DNA of 64,000 nucleotides from Confluentibacter sediminis (GCF_003258355.1 NZ_QKPO01000020.1:1-64000); one strand, 5' to 3'; positions 34,053 to 43,137 are shown, counted from the stretch's first letter. Made by a program: numbers and translations. Notes: a model not told the origin generated them from the letters alone.

Positions 34053-34060
34053 TAATTTTG
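34053..34060 (+). promoter_or_regulatory. -7 promoter box inside cassette 2
   Basis: TAATTTTG fits TAnnTTTG and lies 21 bp before the ATG at 34082, giving the second gene of the cassette its own promoter. No clear -33 TTG is seen. Confidence 0.4.
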
Positions 34061-34081
34061 CAGTTCTAAAACATATTTAAA

Positions 34082-34366
34082 ATGAGTAAAGAAAAATTAA
34101 TAAAGGTTCTGAATAGAATACAATATTCTATAAAGGAAAATTACTTGAATAAAGTAAAAGAAACAGACACAATCGGATTTGAAGAATTGACTTCTATTAG
34201 AAACCAGTTCATTCAAGAGAGTTTTGCGAATTATCAAAATGAATATGAAAACGAATTCATAGACAATCTGAATAAAGACAATACCGAATTACTATCTAAA
34301 ATTCAGGTTTTTGTTACTCGGGAAATTTACAAATTAGCGTACGATGAAAAATGGAATATAGCATAA
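34082..34366 (+). CDS. Cassette 2, gene 2: small hypothetical protein (94 aa)
   Basis: A charged, helical, soluble protein (NEYENEFIDNLNKDNTELLS, VTREIYKLAYDEKW). No family is recognised. It lies 94 bp after the immunity-like gene with no attC-like site between, so both belong to one cassette; the cassette's closing box GGTGCTAAC follows this gene and complements GTTAGCACC before the first gene. Confidence 0.6.
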   Translation: MSKEKLIKVLNRIQYSIKENYLNKVKETDTIGFEELTSIRNQFIQESFANYQNEYENEFIDNLNKDNTELLSKIQVFVTREIYKLAYDEKWNIA

Positions 34367-34371
34367 GTACA

Positions 34372-34507
34372 GGTGCTAACGTGTATAATTAATTGCTAGG
34401 TTATAGCCTACTTGGAAATTCCTGCGGAATTTCCTCTGGTTCGTTTCCTTTTTGCTAAATTAGTTGCTTAACCACGCAACTAACCATACACAAACACGTT
34501 ACCAGCC
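34372..34507 (+). repeat. attC-like site 2
   Basis: R'' GGTGCTAAC, L'' GTGTATAA, a central hairpin GGAAATTCC-TGC-GGAATTTCC, GCAAC near the 3' side, and R' GTTACCAGCC. It belongs to the hairpin subtype shared with site 5. Confidence 0.75.
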
Positions 34508-34521
34508 ATTAAAAAAAACAG

Positions 34522-35523
34522 ATGAGAGGATTTGAAGCATATAATAAATTCAAGACTGACTTAAAAGACTCAAGACAGTTATATGATATCACTTATCATT
34601 TGTATCAAACTGAAACAATTCGACTTGATACTGAATTAAAAAGTGGAAATGAAGTAAACCCAACTTTAAAAACGTCAATTGGTTCAGTTGAACATAGCCC
34701 CACTGCCCTTTATCGAAGATTACAAAATTTATATCCTTATAAACTTAGACAACTTATTTTAATTTCAAGTATAACTGCACTTGAAGTATATTTTACTGAT
34801 GTCATTTTGGAAATATTTAAACGGGACATTACTCCATTTAAAGTAAACGAACCTGTAACATTTCAAAAAAATTATTTATTAAGTGTTGCTAATATTGCTA
34901 AAATTCAAAATGATATTATTACAAAGGATTTCAGAAACTTAACGAGTGGTGGACTTAAAGAAATTGACAAATACTACAAAAAAATGTTTGAAATTGATAT
35001 TAAAAACCTTGGTATCAATTTTCAAGAAATTGAAGAAATACATATTAGAAGACATTTATTTGTTCATAGAAATGGTATAACCGATATGGAATACGTTAGT
35101 AAATTTCCACATTTAGGTTATAAAATAGAAGAGCAAATCAAAATTGAACATGACTACTTAGTTAATGCTTTAAATAAATTATCTGAATTTGCAGGATTAG
35201 TAAATAAAGAGATTTTGAAGAAATATCCTGACATTAACAGGACTCCTAAATATCATATAGGTACAAAATCATTCGACCGAGACCATATAAAATTAATGAT
35301 TGAGATTAGTATATTGACAGATAGTTTTGATGTAGTTTCATACTTGAATACTTTAAATGTTAGAGGTCAAAACTTATCAGATTATATTGTTCAAATAACA
35401 ACGATAGATAATTCATGTCTTTTATTTCTTTCTGGTAGGCAAGCAGACTTGTCTAGATTCTACAAACCAATAATTGAGCATGAGAGCATGATTATAAATA
35501 AAACGATAGAAATAAAGAAATAA
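34522..35523 (+). CDS. Cassette 3: HEPN-like protein
   Basis: 333 aa. The central region is helical, with LILISSITALEVYFTDVILEIFK and later IHIRRHLFVHRNGITDMEY. R-x4-H (RHLFVH) in that setting resembles the active-site motif of HEPN ribonucleases of the RiboL-PSP-HEPN kind. The C-terminal third (KYHIGTKSFDRDHIKLMIEI...LNVRGQNLSDYIVQI) is not recognised. No partner antitoxin is in the cassette. The cassette ends are perfect complements (GTTACCAGCC and GGCTGGTAAC, the latter beginning 2 bp after the stop). Confidence 0.55.
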   Translation: MRGFEAYNKFKTDLKDSRQLYDITYHLYQTETIRLDTELKSGNEVNPTLKTSIGSVEHSPTALYRRLQNLYPYKLRQLILISSITALEVYFTDVILEIFKRDITPFKVNEPVTFQKNYLLSVANIAKIQNDIITKDFRNLTSGGLKEIDKYYKKMFEIDIKNLGINFQEIEEIHIRRHLFVHRNGITDMEYVSKFPHLGYKIEEQIKIEHDYLVNALNKLSEFAGLVNKEILKKYPDINRTPKYHIGTKSFDRDHIKLMIEISILTDSFDVVSYLNTLNVRGQNLSDYIVQITTIDNSCLLFLSGRQADLSRFYKPIIEHESMIINKTIEIKK

Positions 35524-35524
35524 C

Positions 35525-35660
35525 GGCTGGTAACAATGTATAAAAATAATAGCCGAAATAGTAGTAAATTCAAGGTTTGTAGCCCGCTTCAACTTTCTTG
35601 TAACTTGACAGGAAAGCGCCACGCAATCGGCTACTATTTTTATACTCACCGTTAGCAACA
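35525..35660 (+). repeat. attC-like site 3
   Basis: R'' GGCTGGTAAC. The arms ATAAAAATAATAGCCGA and TCGGCTACTATTTTTAT pair almost fully (one bulge). R' is GTTAGCAACAAGC. The core differs from sites 1, 8 and 9 in sequence but not in architecture. Confidence 0.75.
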
Positions 35661-35679
35661 AGCTGAACAAATCAAGAAA

Positions 35680-36423
35680 ATGAAGTTATTAATTTGGACA
35701 TTATTACTTTTTACAAACATTTTGATTGCTCAATCAAACGAAAAATTCCTTACCGACTTTTTACTTGAAAGTGAGCTGAAGTCTGAAAATGTTTTGGACA
35801 ATTACAGTCAATTTGACTTTTCAAAAATTTGGGAATTAACAGAAAACAATAATGTTCTCGGAATTATAGGAAAAGAACATCAAAGATTAAAAATCAAACT
35901 GATTTCAATTAAAAAAGACCAAAAAAATCCAAATGAATATCTTGTATTTGGAAAGTCATGTGTTAAAGGCACAATCTGTGATTTTAATGGAAAAATAATT
36001 CTGACAGAAATAAAAGAAGTAAAAGAATTACACTTCGGAGTTGACGATGAATATGCAGACAAAGGAATTAAATCACAAGGAATTTTAATTGCTGATTACG
36101 AATTCAAAGAAAACTCGGAACAGAAACATAGCGGAATTTTTAAAGGCAGACTCTATTCAAAATGGTATTTGAATTCCAAAAATCAAATCGAATACGACAA
36201 TATTGAATTCATTTCAGATGGATATACAAACAATGCGTTTGTTGGAATCTGGAAAAGCTACACAACCGACAAAGAAAAAATTTGCAATTGGGCTGATTAT
36301 AGAATTCCTAATACGAATCGAGATTTTGACATTGGAGCAGGTGAATTTTCACCGAGCGAAAAGTATTTCGACAAAGGTTGGTCTGATTACAAACCAATGG
36401 AAATTGACGACTGGTGGAAATAA
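35680..36423 (+). CDS. Cassette 4: secreted hypothetical protein (247 aa)
   Basis: A signal peptide (MKLLIWTLLLFTNILIAQS) leads to a protein rich in beta strands (VFGKSCVKGTICDFNGKIILTEI, HSGIFKGRLYSKWYLNSKNQIEY). One CxxxxxC pair may form a disulfide. It may lie in the periplasm or outside. No family is recognised. Opening box GTTAGCAAC and closing box GTTGCTAAC (5 bp past the stop) are exact complements. Confidence 0.65.
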   Translation: MKLLIWTLLLFTNILIAQSNEKFLTDFLLESELKSENVLDNYSQFDFSKIWELTENNNVLGIIGKEHQRLKIKLISIKKDQKNPNEYLVFGKSCVKGTICDFNGKIILTEIKEVKELHFGVDDEYADKGIKSQGILIADYEFKENSEQKHSGIFKGRLYSKWYLNSKNQIEYDNIEFISDGYTNNAFVGIWKSYTTDKEKICNWADYRIPNTNRDFDIGAGEFSPSEKYFDKGWSDYKPMEIDDWWK

Positions 36424-36428
36424 AGCCA

Positions 36429-36559
36429 GTTGCTAACAAAGCCATATAAAAATAATGCTTAGTTTAGTGCTTAATTAAAGGTTAGTGCGTTTTGCTTGCT
36501 TATTGATTTTCCTTCGAAAAACCTCGAACACAGAACCGCACTATACAATCACGTTGAGC
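36429..36559 (+). repeat. attC-like site 4
   Basis: R'' GTTGCTAAC, L'' AAGCCATATAAAAATAATGC, hairpin GATTTTCC-TTC-GAAAAACC, and R' GTTGAGC. The GTT of R' is kept although the following bases differ. Confidence 0.65.
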
Positions 36560-36602
36560 CTCATACAAAAACAACCTAAATAAAATTTAACTAAACCGAT
36601 TA

Positions 36603-37616
36603 ATGGCAGTTTTAAACCAGTTTCAACAATATTCACAAGGAGAAAATACAGTTACAAACAATGTTCTGTTAATGCTTTCAAACCTTTACGAAATTAACCC
36701 TAAATATTATGAAGAATACATTCGCGGACTAACAGAAGATGCTGATAGATATGAAGTAATTCCATCTTTTCTCCAGCAGGTAAATAATAGAGGAAACGGA
36801 ATAATTGATGGACACATTCAGGTTCGTGCATCGAAAATAATCATTGAGACTAAATTACACGGATTAGAATGGATTGACAAACTATTAAAATATTCAGATA
36901 GTTTTGATGAAAACGAGTTTAAGTTACTTTTTCATTTAAGCTCTAAAAAATATTCGCAACAGCAAATTGCCGAAATAAATGATCGGCTAAAAGAGAATAA
37001 GCTTATAGGAAATATTAACTTTCATTCATTAACTTATCAGGATTTAGTTGACCAACTTAAAGAATTAGCAAATAACTACCAATTTGAACATTATCTCCAA
37101 AGGCTTAATGAACACTTTGAGAGTTACTGCTTGGGAATGGCATTAATGCCAAAAAGCAATCACGTTTTAAGAGCAATGGCTTGTGGTCAATCATTTGACT
37201 TGAACGTAAAATATAAATTTTACTTCGATTTAGCTTCAAGAGGTTACAGCGATTTCAATTATTTAGGAATCTACAAATGGAAATCAGTAAGATATATCGG
37301 AAAAGTAGAAAATATGATCGTTGCGAATTGGGACGAAACCAATGGATTGGAGATTTTGGAGCAAAAATTTGAGTTAACAAATGACCAAAGAGAGCGATTG
37401 ATTAATGCAATAAAAGAATCCGATGAAAATGGTTGGGGAGTAGAAAGTGAACACCGATTTTTCTTGTTAAAAGATTTTGAAGAAACTGATTTTGGAAAAA
37501 CAACCCCAGGCGGAATTTTTAGAGTTAGGTATTTTAATTTAGAAGATTATATTGGGAAAGTACCAAAAAAAATGAAAGAGATTGCTGAAATGCTAAAATC
37601 AAAATCTTGGAAATAA
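36603..37616 (+). CDS. Cassette 5: PD-(D/E)XK nuclease-like protein
   Basis: 337 aa, soluble. An N-terminal element (LLMLSNLYEINPKYYEEYI) leads to DGHIQVRASKIIIETKLHG: D...IIIETK fits the catalytic E-x-K half of PD-(D/E)XK nucleases, with D in NGIIDGHI as the preceding acid. The rest includes FHLSSKKYSQQQIAEIN and a C-terminal FFLLKDFEETDFGKTTPGGIFRVRYF. A DNA-cleaving defence effector is plausible but inferred. Opening GTTGAGC and closing GCTCAA are complementary over six bases. Confidence 0.6.
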   Translation: MAVLNQFQQYSQGENTVTNNVLLMLSNLYEINPKYYEEYIRGLTEDADRYEVIPSFLQQVNNRGNGIIDGHIQVRASKIIIETKLHGLEWIDKLLKYSDSFDENEFKLLFHLSSKKYSQQQIAEINDRLKENKLIGNINFHSLTYQDLVDQLKELANNYQFEHYLQRLNEHFESYCLGMALMPKSNHVLRAMACGQSFDLNVKYKFYFDLASRGYSDFNYLGIYKWKSVRYIGKVENMIVANWDETNGLEILEQKFELTNDQRERLINAIKESDENGWGVESEHRFFLLKDFEETDFGKTTPGGIFRVRYFNLEDYIGKVPKKMKEIAEMLKSKSWK

Positions 37617-37621
37617 GTATG

Positions 37622-37773
37622 AACGCTCAAGCCGTGTAAAAATAATTGCTTGGTTCTTGTCAACTAGGAAAATCCTACGGATTTCCCTCTGGTTCGTTCC
37701 ATTTTTAGTAAGTTAGTTGCTTGCACATTCAACAATCCTTACACGTGATAAATTAAAGATAACCGTTAGCCAT
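37622..37773 (+). repeat. attC-like site 5
   Basis: R'' in CGCTCAAGC, L'' CCGTGTAAAAATAATTGC, central GGAAAATCC-TAC-GGATTTCCC, then TTACACGTGA and R' GTTAGCCAT. Same hairpin subtype as site 2. Confidence 0.65.
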
Positions 37774-37774
37774 T

Positions 37775-39154
37775 ATGAAAAATATTGAGGAAGTTAAAGT
37801 AAAAGAGATAAATAAAAATAGATTTAATATCTATATGCTCTTTACTCGTCATCCTTTTATAAATCTAATTGCTAAAGAAATTGGATATTATTCAAATGAA
37901 AACAACTCTATTTTAAGTGTTTTACTTTTTGATAATTATGACAAAGATTATAATTATGTATTAATGGCTCGTGATGAAAACAAACAATTCAGAGCTTTTG
38001 AAGTAAAACATAGCTTTAAAACTAAAGAAGAGGCAATAAGTGCTTTAACTAATTCAATAAAATGGCATACATCACAAAATGTAAATGTAGTTGAACAAGG
38101 AGCTTTCAAAAAAGGACTTGAACTTTTCAAAATTGTGGTTGGTCAAGAAAAACTTCACCCATATTTTGTTCGATTAAACAATGACAAAGGACTAAAAGCA
38201 TCTAAAAATGCAATAATTGAAATATCAAATCATTTAGATGATATCGATGGGAATTTTATAGAACAGTTTCAGTCATTAAATGGTTTTGATGCTAGAATTT
38301 GGGAAATTTATCTTTTTGCTTCACTAATAGAGTCACACTTTGAAATAATTAGAGATTATAATAGTCCAGATTTTTTAGTTAAAAAAGATAATATCGAAAT
38401 AGGAATTGAGGCTGTAATCGTCAATCGTAAAAATAACCCACCAAAATATTTATTTCATGATGATAGTATAATTACATCAAGCGAAATAAAAGAAAAATTA
38501 GAAAATGAAACTCCTTTAAGGTTTGGAAGTGCATTATTCTCAAAATTAAGTAAAGAATATTGGAAATTAGAACATTTAAAAAACAAACCACTAGTGTTTG
38601 CTATTGCTGATTTTCATGATAATGCTTCAATGACTTGGTCTTTTTCAGCTCTTGTTGAATATTTATATGGTAAAAAGGACATCTTGACAATTGACAAAAA
38701 TGGAGAAGAGAAAGTTGAAACAATAATTGTGGAAGATTATGTTAAGGAAACTGGAGCAAAAATACCTTCTGGTTTCTTTCTACAGGAAAATGCAGAGAAT
38801 GTAAGTGGTATATTGTTCTCCTCAACTGGAACACTTGGGAAATTCACTAGAATGGGAATCGAAGCTGGTTTCCGAGAAAAAGGACAAGTTGTAATTAGGG
38901 TTGGAGATAAATATGACCCAAACCCTAATTCTTTTAGACCTACTTCATTTATGTATACAGTAGATGAAAATGGGAATGAAACTTGGTCACAAGGACTTAA
39001 TCTTTTCCATAATCCAAATGCCAAATTTCCTATTGATATGAAATTATTTCCAAATATTGCACATCATAAACAAGAAGGAGACGAATTAATAAGTCGGATT
39101 CCAGAATTTCATCCATATTCATCAATGAATTTTAATACAGTTGTCCAAGATTAG
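37775..39154 (+). CDS. Cassette 6: large hypothetical protein, possible nuclease fold (459 aa)
   Basis: The central region ARIWEIYLFASLIESHFEI then RDYNSPDFLVKKDNIEIGIEAV has the order helix, PD, strand, E-x-A seen in restriction-endonuclease-like folds, although the Lys is replaced. The flanks contain LARD/VKHSF beta segments and VFAIADFHDNASMTW. No signal peptide is present. The ATG lies only 2 bp after the box GTTAGCCAT, so the start is tied to the cassette end; the closing box ATGGTTAAC complements it with one mismatch. Confidence 0.6.
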   Translation: MKNIEEVKVKEINKNRFNIYMLFTRHPFINLIAKEIGYYSNENNSILSVLLFDNYDKDYNYVLMARDENKQFRAFEVKHSFKTKEEAISALTNSIKWHTSQNVNVVEQGAFKKGLELFKIVVGQEKLHPYFVRLNNDKGLKASKNAIIEISNHLDDIDGNFIEQFQSLNGFDARIWEIYLFASLIESHFEIIRDYNSPDFLVKKDNIEIGIEAVIVNRKNNPPKYLFHDDSIITSSEIKEKLENETPLRFGSALFSKLSKEYWKLEHLKNKPLVFAIADFHDNASMTWSFSALVEYLYGKKDILTIDKNGEEKVETIIVEDYVKETGAKIPSGFFLQENAENVSGILFSSTGTLGKFTRMGIEAGFREKGQVVIRVGDKYDPNPNSFRPTSFMYTVDENGNETWSQGLNLFHNPNAKFPIDMKLFPNIAHHKQEGDELISRIPEFHPYSSMNFNTVVQD

Positions 39155-39163
39155 AGAATAATT

Positions 39164-39262
39164 ATGGTTAACACCGTAAAATTAATTGCTAGAACAAACC
39201 TAAGATTCTCCTCCTTCATTCCGTTTTTTGCTAAATTAGTGGCTTAACCACGCAACTATCAT
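39164..39262 (+). repeat. attC-like site 6 (3' side degenerate)
   Basis: R'' ATGGTTAAC and ACCGTAAAATTAATTGC are clear, and CCACGCAACTATCATTGTA matches the 3' arm of other sites, but the final GTTRRRY-like box is lost. Cassette 7 therefore has no clean left end. Confidence 0.5.
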
Positions 39263-39358
39263 TGTAAGCTTCCCAATAATAGAACTGTTTAATGTCTATA
39301 GAATACCGTAGGTTGACCATATTGTTGTTAAATAAAAATAAATCATTATACTGAAAAG

Positions 39359-40054
39359 ATGAAAAATGAAAGTCTAATAGAACAAGAAGGTCTTGCTTTG
39401 ATTGAGCAAATGAGAAATCGCCCAGGAGAAATTATTTTGGATGAGCTAATTCAACAGGCATTTAAAATTTTTGCTAACAAATTAGCTAATGGTGGAATTA
39501 TTGCTGAGAACGAATTTGCATTTCAATTTGAATTAGGAACAATATTGAAAACTTTGGGACAATTATATGAGTTCAAACTTGAAGATAAATTCCACTTAGA
39601 ATTTGAAACAAATATTTTGCTAAATAAAGAAAGTTCTAAAAGCAAAACTAAAAAAGCAAGAGTAGATCTTTTGATTAAATACAAACTAGATAATAAAACA
39701 ACACAAGCAGCAATTGAGTTGAAGTATTTTCGAAAAAAAAACAATCGTGAACCAAATAATAGATATGATATTTTTACTGATATTTCAAATTTAGAATACT
39801 ACAAAGACAATATTGAGATATGCTATTTTCTTTTAATTACAGATCATCAACATTATGTAGATAAGGAAGCATATTCACCGGATACCTCTGATTTTGATGT
39901 AAGACATGGAAAAACCTATAAAGCAAATACTAATTTATCATATCGAACACCAAACAAACCAAAGAAATATGAAACTGACATATTGTTAACTCAGAACTAT
40001 AATTTTAAATGGAGAACTCTTGGGGATTTTTACTTTTTAATACTGAAAGTCTAA
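39359..40054 (+). CDS. Cassette 7: PD-(D/E)XK nuclease-like protein
   Basis: 231 aa. RVDLLIKYKLDNKTTQAAIELKYFRKK contains D-L-L-I, then I-E-L-K-Y, a typical D...(E)xK metal-binding core. Helices on either side (EFAFQFELGTILKTLGQLYEF, RYDIFTDISNLEYYKDN) complete the fold, and CYFLLITDHQHY fits the following strand. No partner gene is present. The cassette's left boundary is degraded, so it may no longer be mobile. A restriction or defence role is inferred. Confidence 0.65.
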   Translation: MKNESLIEQEGLALIEQMRNRPGEIILDELIQQAFKIFANKLANGGIIAENEFAFQFELGTILKTLGQLYEFKLEDKFHLEFETNILLNKESSKSKTKKARVDLLIKYKLDNKTTQAAIELKYFRKKNNREPNNRYDIFTDISNLEYYKDNIEICYFLLITDHQHYVDKEAYSPDTSDFDVRHGKTYKANTNLSYRTPNKPKKYETDILLTQNYNFKWRTLGDFYFLILKV

Positions 40055-40065
40055 AAATTAGTGAC

Positions 40066-40197
40066 TACTGCCAATAAGCAGTATATAAAAGGACTACATT
40101 TAGCTAAATCAGTGTAAGTTGCTTTGTTTGCTAGCTTCTGATTTTTCTTCGGAAAATCCTTGAATACAAACACTTACTTTTAAACACATTGTGATGC
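40066..40197 (+). repeat. attC-like site 7
   Basis: Begins TACTGCCAATAAG (degenerate R''), then CAGTATATAAAAGG, GTAAGTTGC, hairpin GATTTTTC-TTC-GGAAAATC and a weak R' GTGATGC. The GTT is changed to GTG. Confidence 0.6.
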
Positions 40198-40214
40198 ATT
40201 AAATAAAGACCTGA

Positions 40215-40895
40215 ATGACAAATCAAAGAAAAATAGAAATTTTAACTGAGCAGAAGAAGAAAATCAAATCTTCTAATTGGAGCTACCAAATTTGGTATGC
40301 GGAAACCACTAGCATTCTTGAATTAATTTTCATTAAACACGAAGTTAAAAAAAAACAACTAAGTTATATTTTTAAGCGTCCAGGATATAACATATTGGGA
40401 ATAAATCTGGAAACAGCATCAAGAGAATGTGATGAATTATTGGATGGGTTTATTAACGAATTGAAAATCCAAAGTGAAATTGAAATCCCTCATGCAACAG
40501 TAAACGGAAATTATATTAGTCAACAAAGAATAAATGAATTGTCCTCTATAAAATCAGAACTATTTGATTTATCAAAGTTAATTGCTTTATGTAACGAAAT
40601 AAACATTAATTATAGTAAAAAGAACTTTTATAGTATTGCCATTTTGATTAGGGTAATTATGGATCATGTACCACCAATTTTCGGTAAAAGAACTTTTAAT
40701 GAGGTTGCAAATAATATTAGTTCAAAAAGTTTAAAAAAAAACTTTATTAATTTACAAAACTCAATGCGGAACATAGCTGACGGTTTTTTACATAAAGGAA
40801 TTAGAAATCGAGAAGTTTTACCAAGTGAAACTCAAGTCGATTTTAAAGCTGACTTAGACACCTTATTGTCAGAAGTAATAAGACTAATGAAATAA
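40215..40895 (+). CDS. Cassette 8: helical hypothetical protein (226 aa)
   Basis: A soluble helical protein. The C-terminal half (LSKLIALCNEININYSKKNF, YSIAILIRVIMDHVPPIFG, FINLQNSMRNIADGFLHKGI) has the feel of an abortive-infection or HEPN-like helical domain, with conserved-looking DHVPPIFG and LH motifs. I recall similar unnamed C-terminal domains but no name. Its closing box ATCACAA follows the stop; the opening box GTGATGC shares only the TCAC complement. Confidence 0.6.
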   Translation: MTNQRKIEILTEQKKKIKSSNWSYQIWYAETTSILELIFIKHEVKKKQLSYIFKRPGYNILGINLETASRECDELLDGFINELKIQSEIEIPHATVNGNYISQQRINELSSIKSELFDLSKLIALCNEININYSKKNFYSIAILIRVIMDHVPPIFGKRTFNEVANNISSKSLKKNFINLQNSMRNIADGFLHKGIRNREVLPSETQVDFKADLDTLLSEVIRLMK

Positions 40896-40902
40896 AAAAC
40901 GA

Positions 40903-41037
40903 AATCACAACAAGCCGTATATGAAAAATTACTATTTTTAGCTAAACCAATGTCAGTTACTCGTTTGCTGGCTTCTGATTTTCCTTCGGAAAATCCTCGC
41001 CTACAAAACCGCACTATTCTTATAAACACGTTGGCAG
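40903..41037 (+). repeat. attC-like site 8
   Basis: R'' ATCACAA, AAGCCGTATATGAAAAATTACT, AGTTACTCG, hairpin GATTTTCC-TTC-GGAAAATC, TATAAACAC and R' GTTGGCAG. Confidence 0.7.
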
Positions 41038-41064
41038 CAACGCAAAAAAATCAAACTAAAAACT

Positions 41065-41718
41065 ATGGATTGGGATTCATTTTTGATTAATATATATGCT
41101 GGTAGTATTTATTTTGTTTTAGGAATTCTTTTTTCCATTTGGTTGATACCTAAATTCACAATTAGGTTATTAAAACAAAAAAATATAATTCATTTTAGAA
41201 CTAAAATCACATTTATAATATCAGAACTCTGTGACTTCTTAAATCATATGCCAAAGAAGTTTAAAATTAATAATGAATCGACAACATTTTTAGTTAGAAA
41301 TAGCAATTATCCTGACCTTTATGACTTTGTAGCTTTGTTAAACCAAAATATAATGAAGCCAGCAGCGCCTGAACAACTCAAAGTTAATATTTTGACTACC
41401 ATACAAAAATATTCGGGAGAAGAACGATTCAATTTTGTAAATGGAGAAGTAGAGAGGCTTAGATCTTTACAAGATACACTTGAGAATATTTTGACATCTC
41501 ACTCTTTAAATATTGATGATAAAATAATCTCAACTTTGAGTACTCTATGTATTGAAATACGAAAAGTTGTAACTGAATTTAGATTTAATAATGTCTGTGA
41601 GAAGTTAACTGGAGAAAAAGAAGGTATTCACGGATCTAATCGAATTGATAAAATATATGATAAGATTATAAATTTACTTTGGTTATTAGAAAAAGAAAAC
41701 GGAATAAAGAGGGAGTAA
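41065..41718 (+). CDS. Cassette 9: membrane-anchored hypothetical protein (217 aa)
   Basis: One N-terminal transmembrane helix (YAGSIYFVLGILFSIWLIPKF) is followed by a cytoplasmic helical domain with charged helices (FNFVNGEVERLRSLQDTLENILTS, IDKIYDKIINLLWLLEKENG). Single-pass proteins with a helical tail occur in several defence systems, but no family is recognised. Cassette ends agree: GTTGGCAG before the gene and CTGCCAA after the stop. Confidence 0.6.
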   Translation: MDWDSFLINIYAGSIYFVLGILFSIWLIPKFTIRLLKQKNIIHFRTKITFIISELCDFLNHMPKKFKINNESTTFLVRNSNYPDLYDFVALLNQNIMKPAAPEQLKVNILTTIQKYSGEERFNFVNGEVERLRSLQDTLENILTSHSLNIDDKIISTLSTLCIEIRKVVTEFRFNNVCEKLTGEKEGIHGSNRIDKIYDKIINLLWLLEKENGIKRE

Positions 41719-41725
41719 TACACAT

Positions 41726-41857
41726 CTGCCAAGCTGGATATAAAAAATTGCTAGTTTTGGATAAACCAAAGTTAGTTGCTTTATTTGCTTGCGTCCTATT
41801 TTCCTTCGGAAAATCCTCGCCCACAAACACGCAACTTTCCATGTAAATGTTAGCTGC
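41726..41857 (+). repeat. attC-like site 9
   Basis: R'' CTGCCAAGC, TGGATATAAAAAATTGCTAG, GTTGC/GCAAC, hairpin ATTTTCC-TTC-GGAAAAT, ACGCAACTTTCCATGTAAAT, R' GTTAGCTGC. Its interior is nearly identical to that of site 1. Confidence 0.75.
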
Positions 41858-41880
41858 AATTCACCAAACAAAAACTGTAG

Positions 41881-42702
41881 ATGAATAAAATAGAACGAGT
41901 TGAAAAATATTTATTTGATTTTTTTGAAAATAATATACATGATTTTGATTTATTTTACAGAACGACAAATGAGCAAAGAAATGAAGGGATATATAGGCTT
42001 GAAAATGGAAATGAAATATTAGATTTTCTTTTTAATGTACATTCCAATATTTATGAAAATTTAAAGTTTAAAAAATTAATTCCTAGCAGATTTACGACAC
42101 CAAATGATTTATTAGTATTTCTGCGAAATTTTAAAAAATACATTGAGAATAATAGTTTTCTACTTGACGAAGAAAATGTAAATGGGAGAACAAGTTATGT
42201 CATAACACATTTTATTGAGTATAAAAATAAAATTATTAAAGCGATTGATTATTCGTTTGAAATTTATGATTTACAAGATGAAAATATGTTAATTTATCAG
42301 CAGTTAAGACATCACCTGATAACAGAAAACATTGAGCTTTTTATTCAAAATTTAAAATCTATTTTCTCTTCTGTCTCATATGAAATAGCTAAGCAATCTG
42401 AAGGTTATTTTCACGCTAATGTATTTCTAATATTAAAACTTTTGGGTTTTGATATAATACCTGAAGATACAACTAACATTGGCAGAATAGATGCTGTAAT
42501 CAAGTTGTCAAATAGAATCTACATTTTAGAATTCAAATTTTCAAAAGACACAGATGACAGTGATAAAGCATATAATCAAATAATAGAAAATGAATATGCA
42601 TCAAAATATTTATTAGAAAACAAACCTATTTACGCTTTGGGAATTAGTTTTAATGAAAAAGTAAGAAACATAAGAAATTATAAATTTGAGAAACTGAATT
42701 AA
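41881..42702 (+). CDS. Cassette 10: PD-(D/E)XK nuclease superfamily protein (DUF1703/PDDEXK_9-like)
   Basis: 273 aa. The C-terminal 110 residues are typical of this nuclease class: SEGYFHANVFLILKLLGFD, NIGRIDAVIKLSNRIYILEFKF (D...E-x-K), NQIIENEYASKYLLENKPIYALGISF. In many Bacteroidetes proteins this domain follows an AAA-like ATPase; here the N-terminal half is an unrelated helical region (FDFFENNIHDFDLFYRTT). The start lies 23 bp after R' GTTAGCTGC, and closing ACAGCTAAC complements it with one mismatch. Confidence 0.75.
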   Translation: MNKIERVEKYLFDFFENNIHDFDLFYRTTNEQRNEGIYRLENGNEILDFLFNVHSNIYENLKFKKLIPSRFTTPNDLLVFLRNFKKYIENNSFLLDEENVNGRTSYVITHFIEYKNKIIKAIDYSFEIYDLQDENMLIYQQLRHHLITENIELFIQNLKSIFSSVSYEIAKQSEGYFHANVFLILKLLGFDIIPEDTTNIGRIDAVIKLSNRIYILEFKFSKDTDDSDKAYNQIIENEYASKYLLENKPIYALGISFNEKVRNIRNYKFEKLN

Positions 42703-42712
42703 AATAAAAACT

Positions 42713-42979
42713 ACAGCTAACAATGGTAGCCGATTTACACAACTCAAAATTTCTAAAAGAGTGCTATATTTTTGCTTTTAATAGAAACATAAGGTTGTTG
42801 TATTTCAAAGATTAGTTGTTTAAAAAAATCGGAGTAAACCAATAGCCACACTGTATAAAAAAATTGGTAGTTTTAACTTAACCAATATTAGTCACTTTGT
42901 TTGCTAGCTTCTGATTTTCCTGTGGAAAATCCTATCATACAAACATGCAACTTTCCATGATACACAAACCGTTGTGGAT
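42713..42979 (+). repeat. attC-like sites 10a/10b (double site, no gene between)
   Basis: Starts with R'' ACAGCTAAC. The first half pairs CCGATTT with AAATCGG near 42736/42826. A second unit starts AATAGCCACACTGTATAAAA (about 42842) and has the hairpin GATTTTCC-TGT-GGAAAATC, GCAACTTTCCATGATACAC and R' GTTGTGGAT. Two sites in a row with no ORF between look like a lost or empty cassette. Confidence 0.6.
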
Positions 42980-43013
42980 AATCCTTCATAGACCCCAAAA
43001 ATCTTAAGTACTT

Positions 43014-43118
43014 GGGCTAACGTAAAATTGTGTAAATTTGGTTTTAAAGATTAACTAGAATGATAAATTTTAATTTTTAAAAAATACTGAATTTCAGAAA
43101 CAAAGCTTTACGTTAGTC
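43014..43118 (+). repeat. attC-like site 11
   Basis: R'' GGGCTAACGTAAA and R' TTTACGTTAGTC are complementary ends; the interior (TTGTGTAAATTTGGT...) differs from the common type. Only about 45 bp separate it from site 10b, too short for a gene. Confidence 0.6.
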
Positions 43119-43137
43119 AGAATGTAAAAAAAAACGA

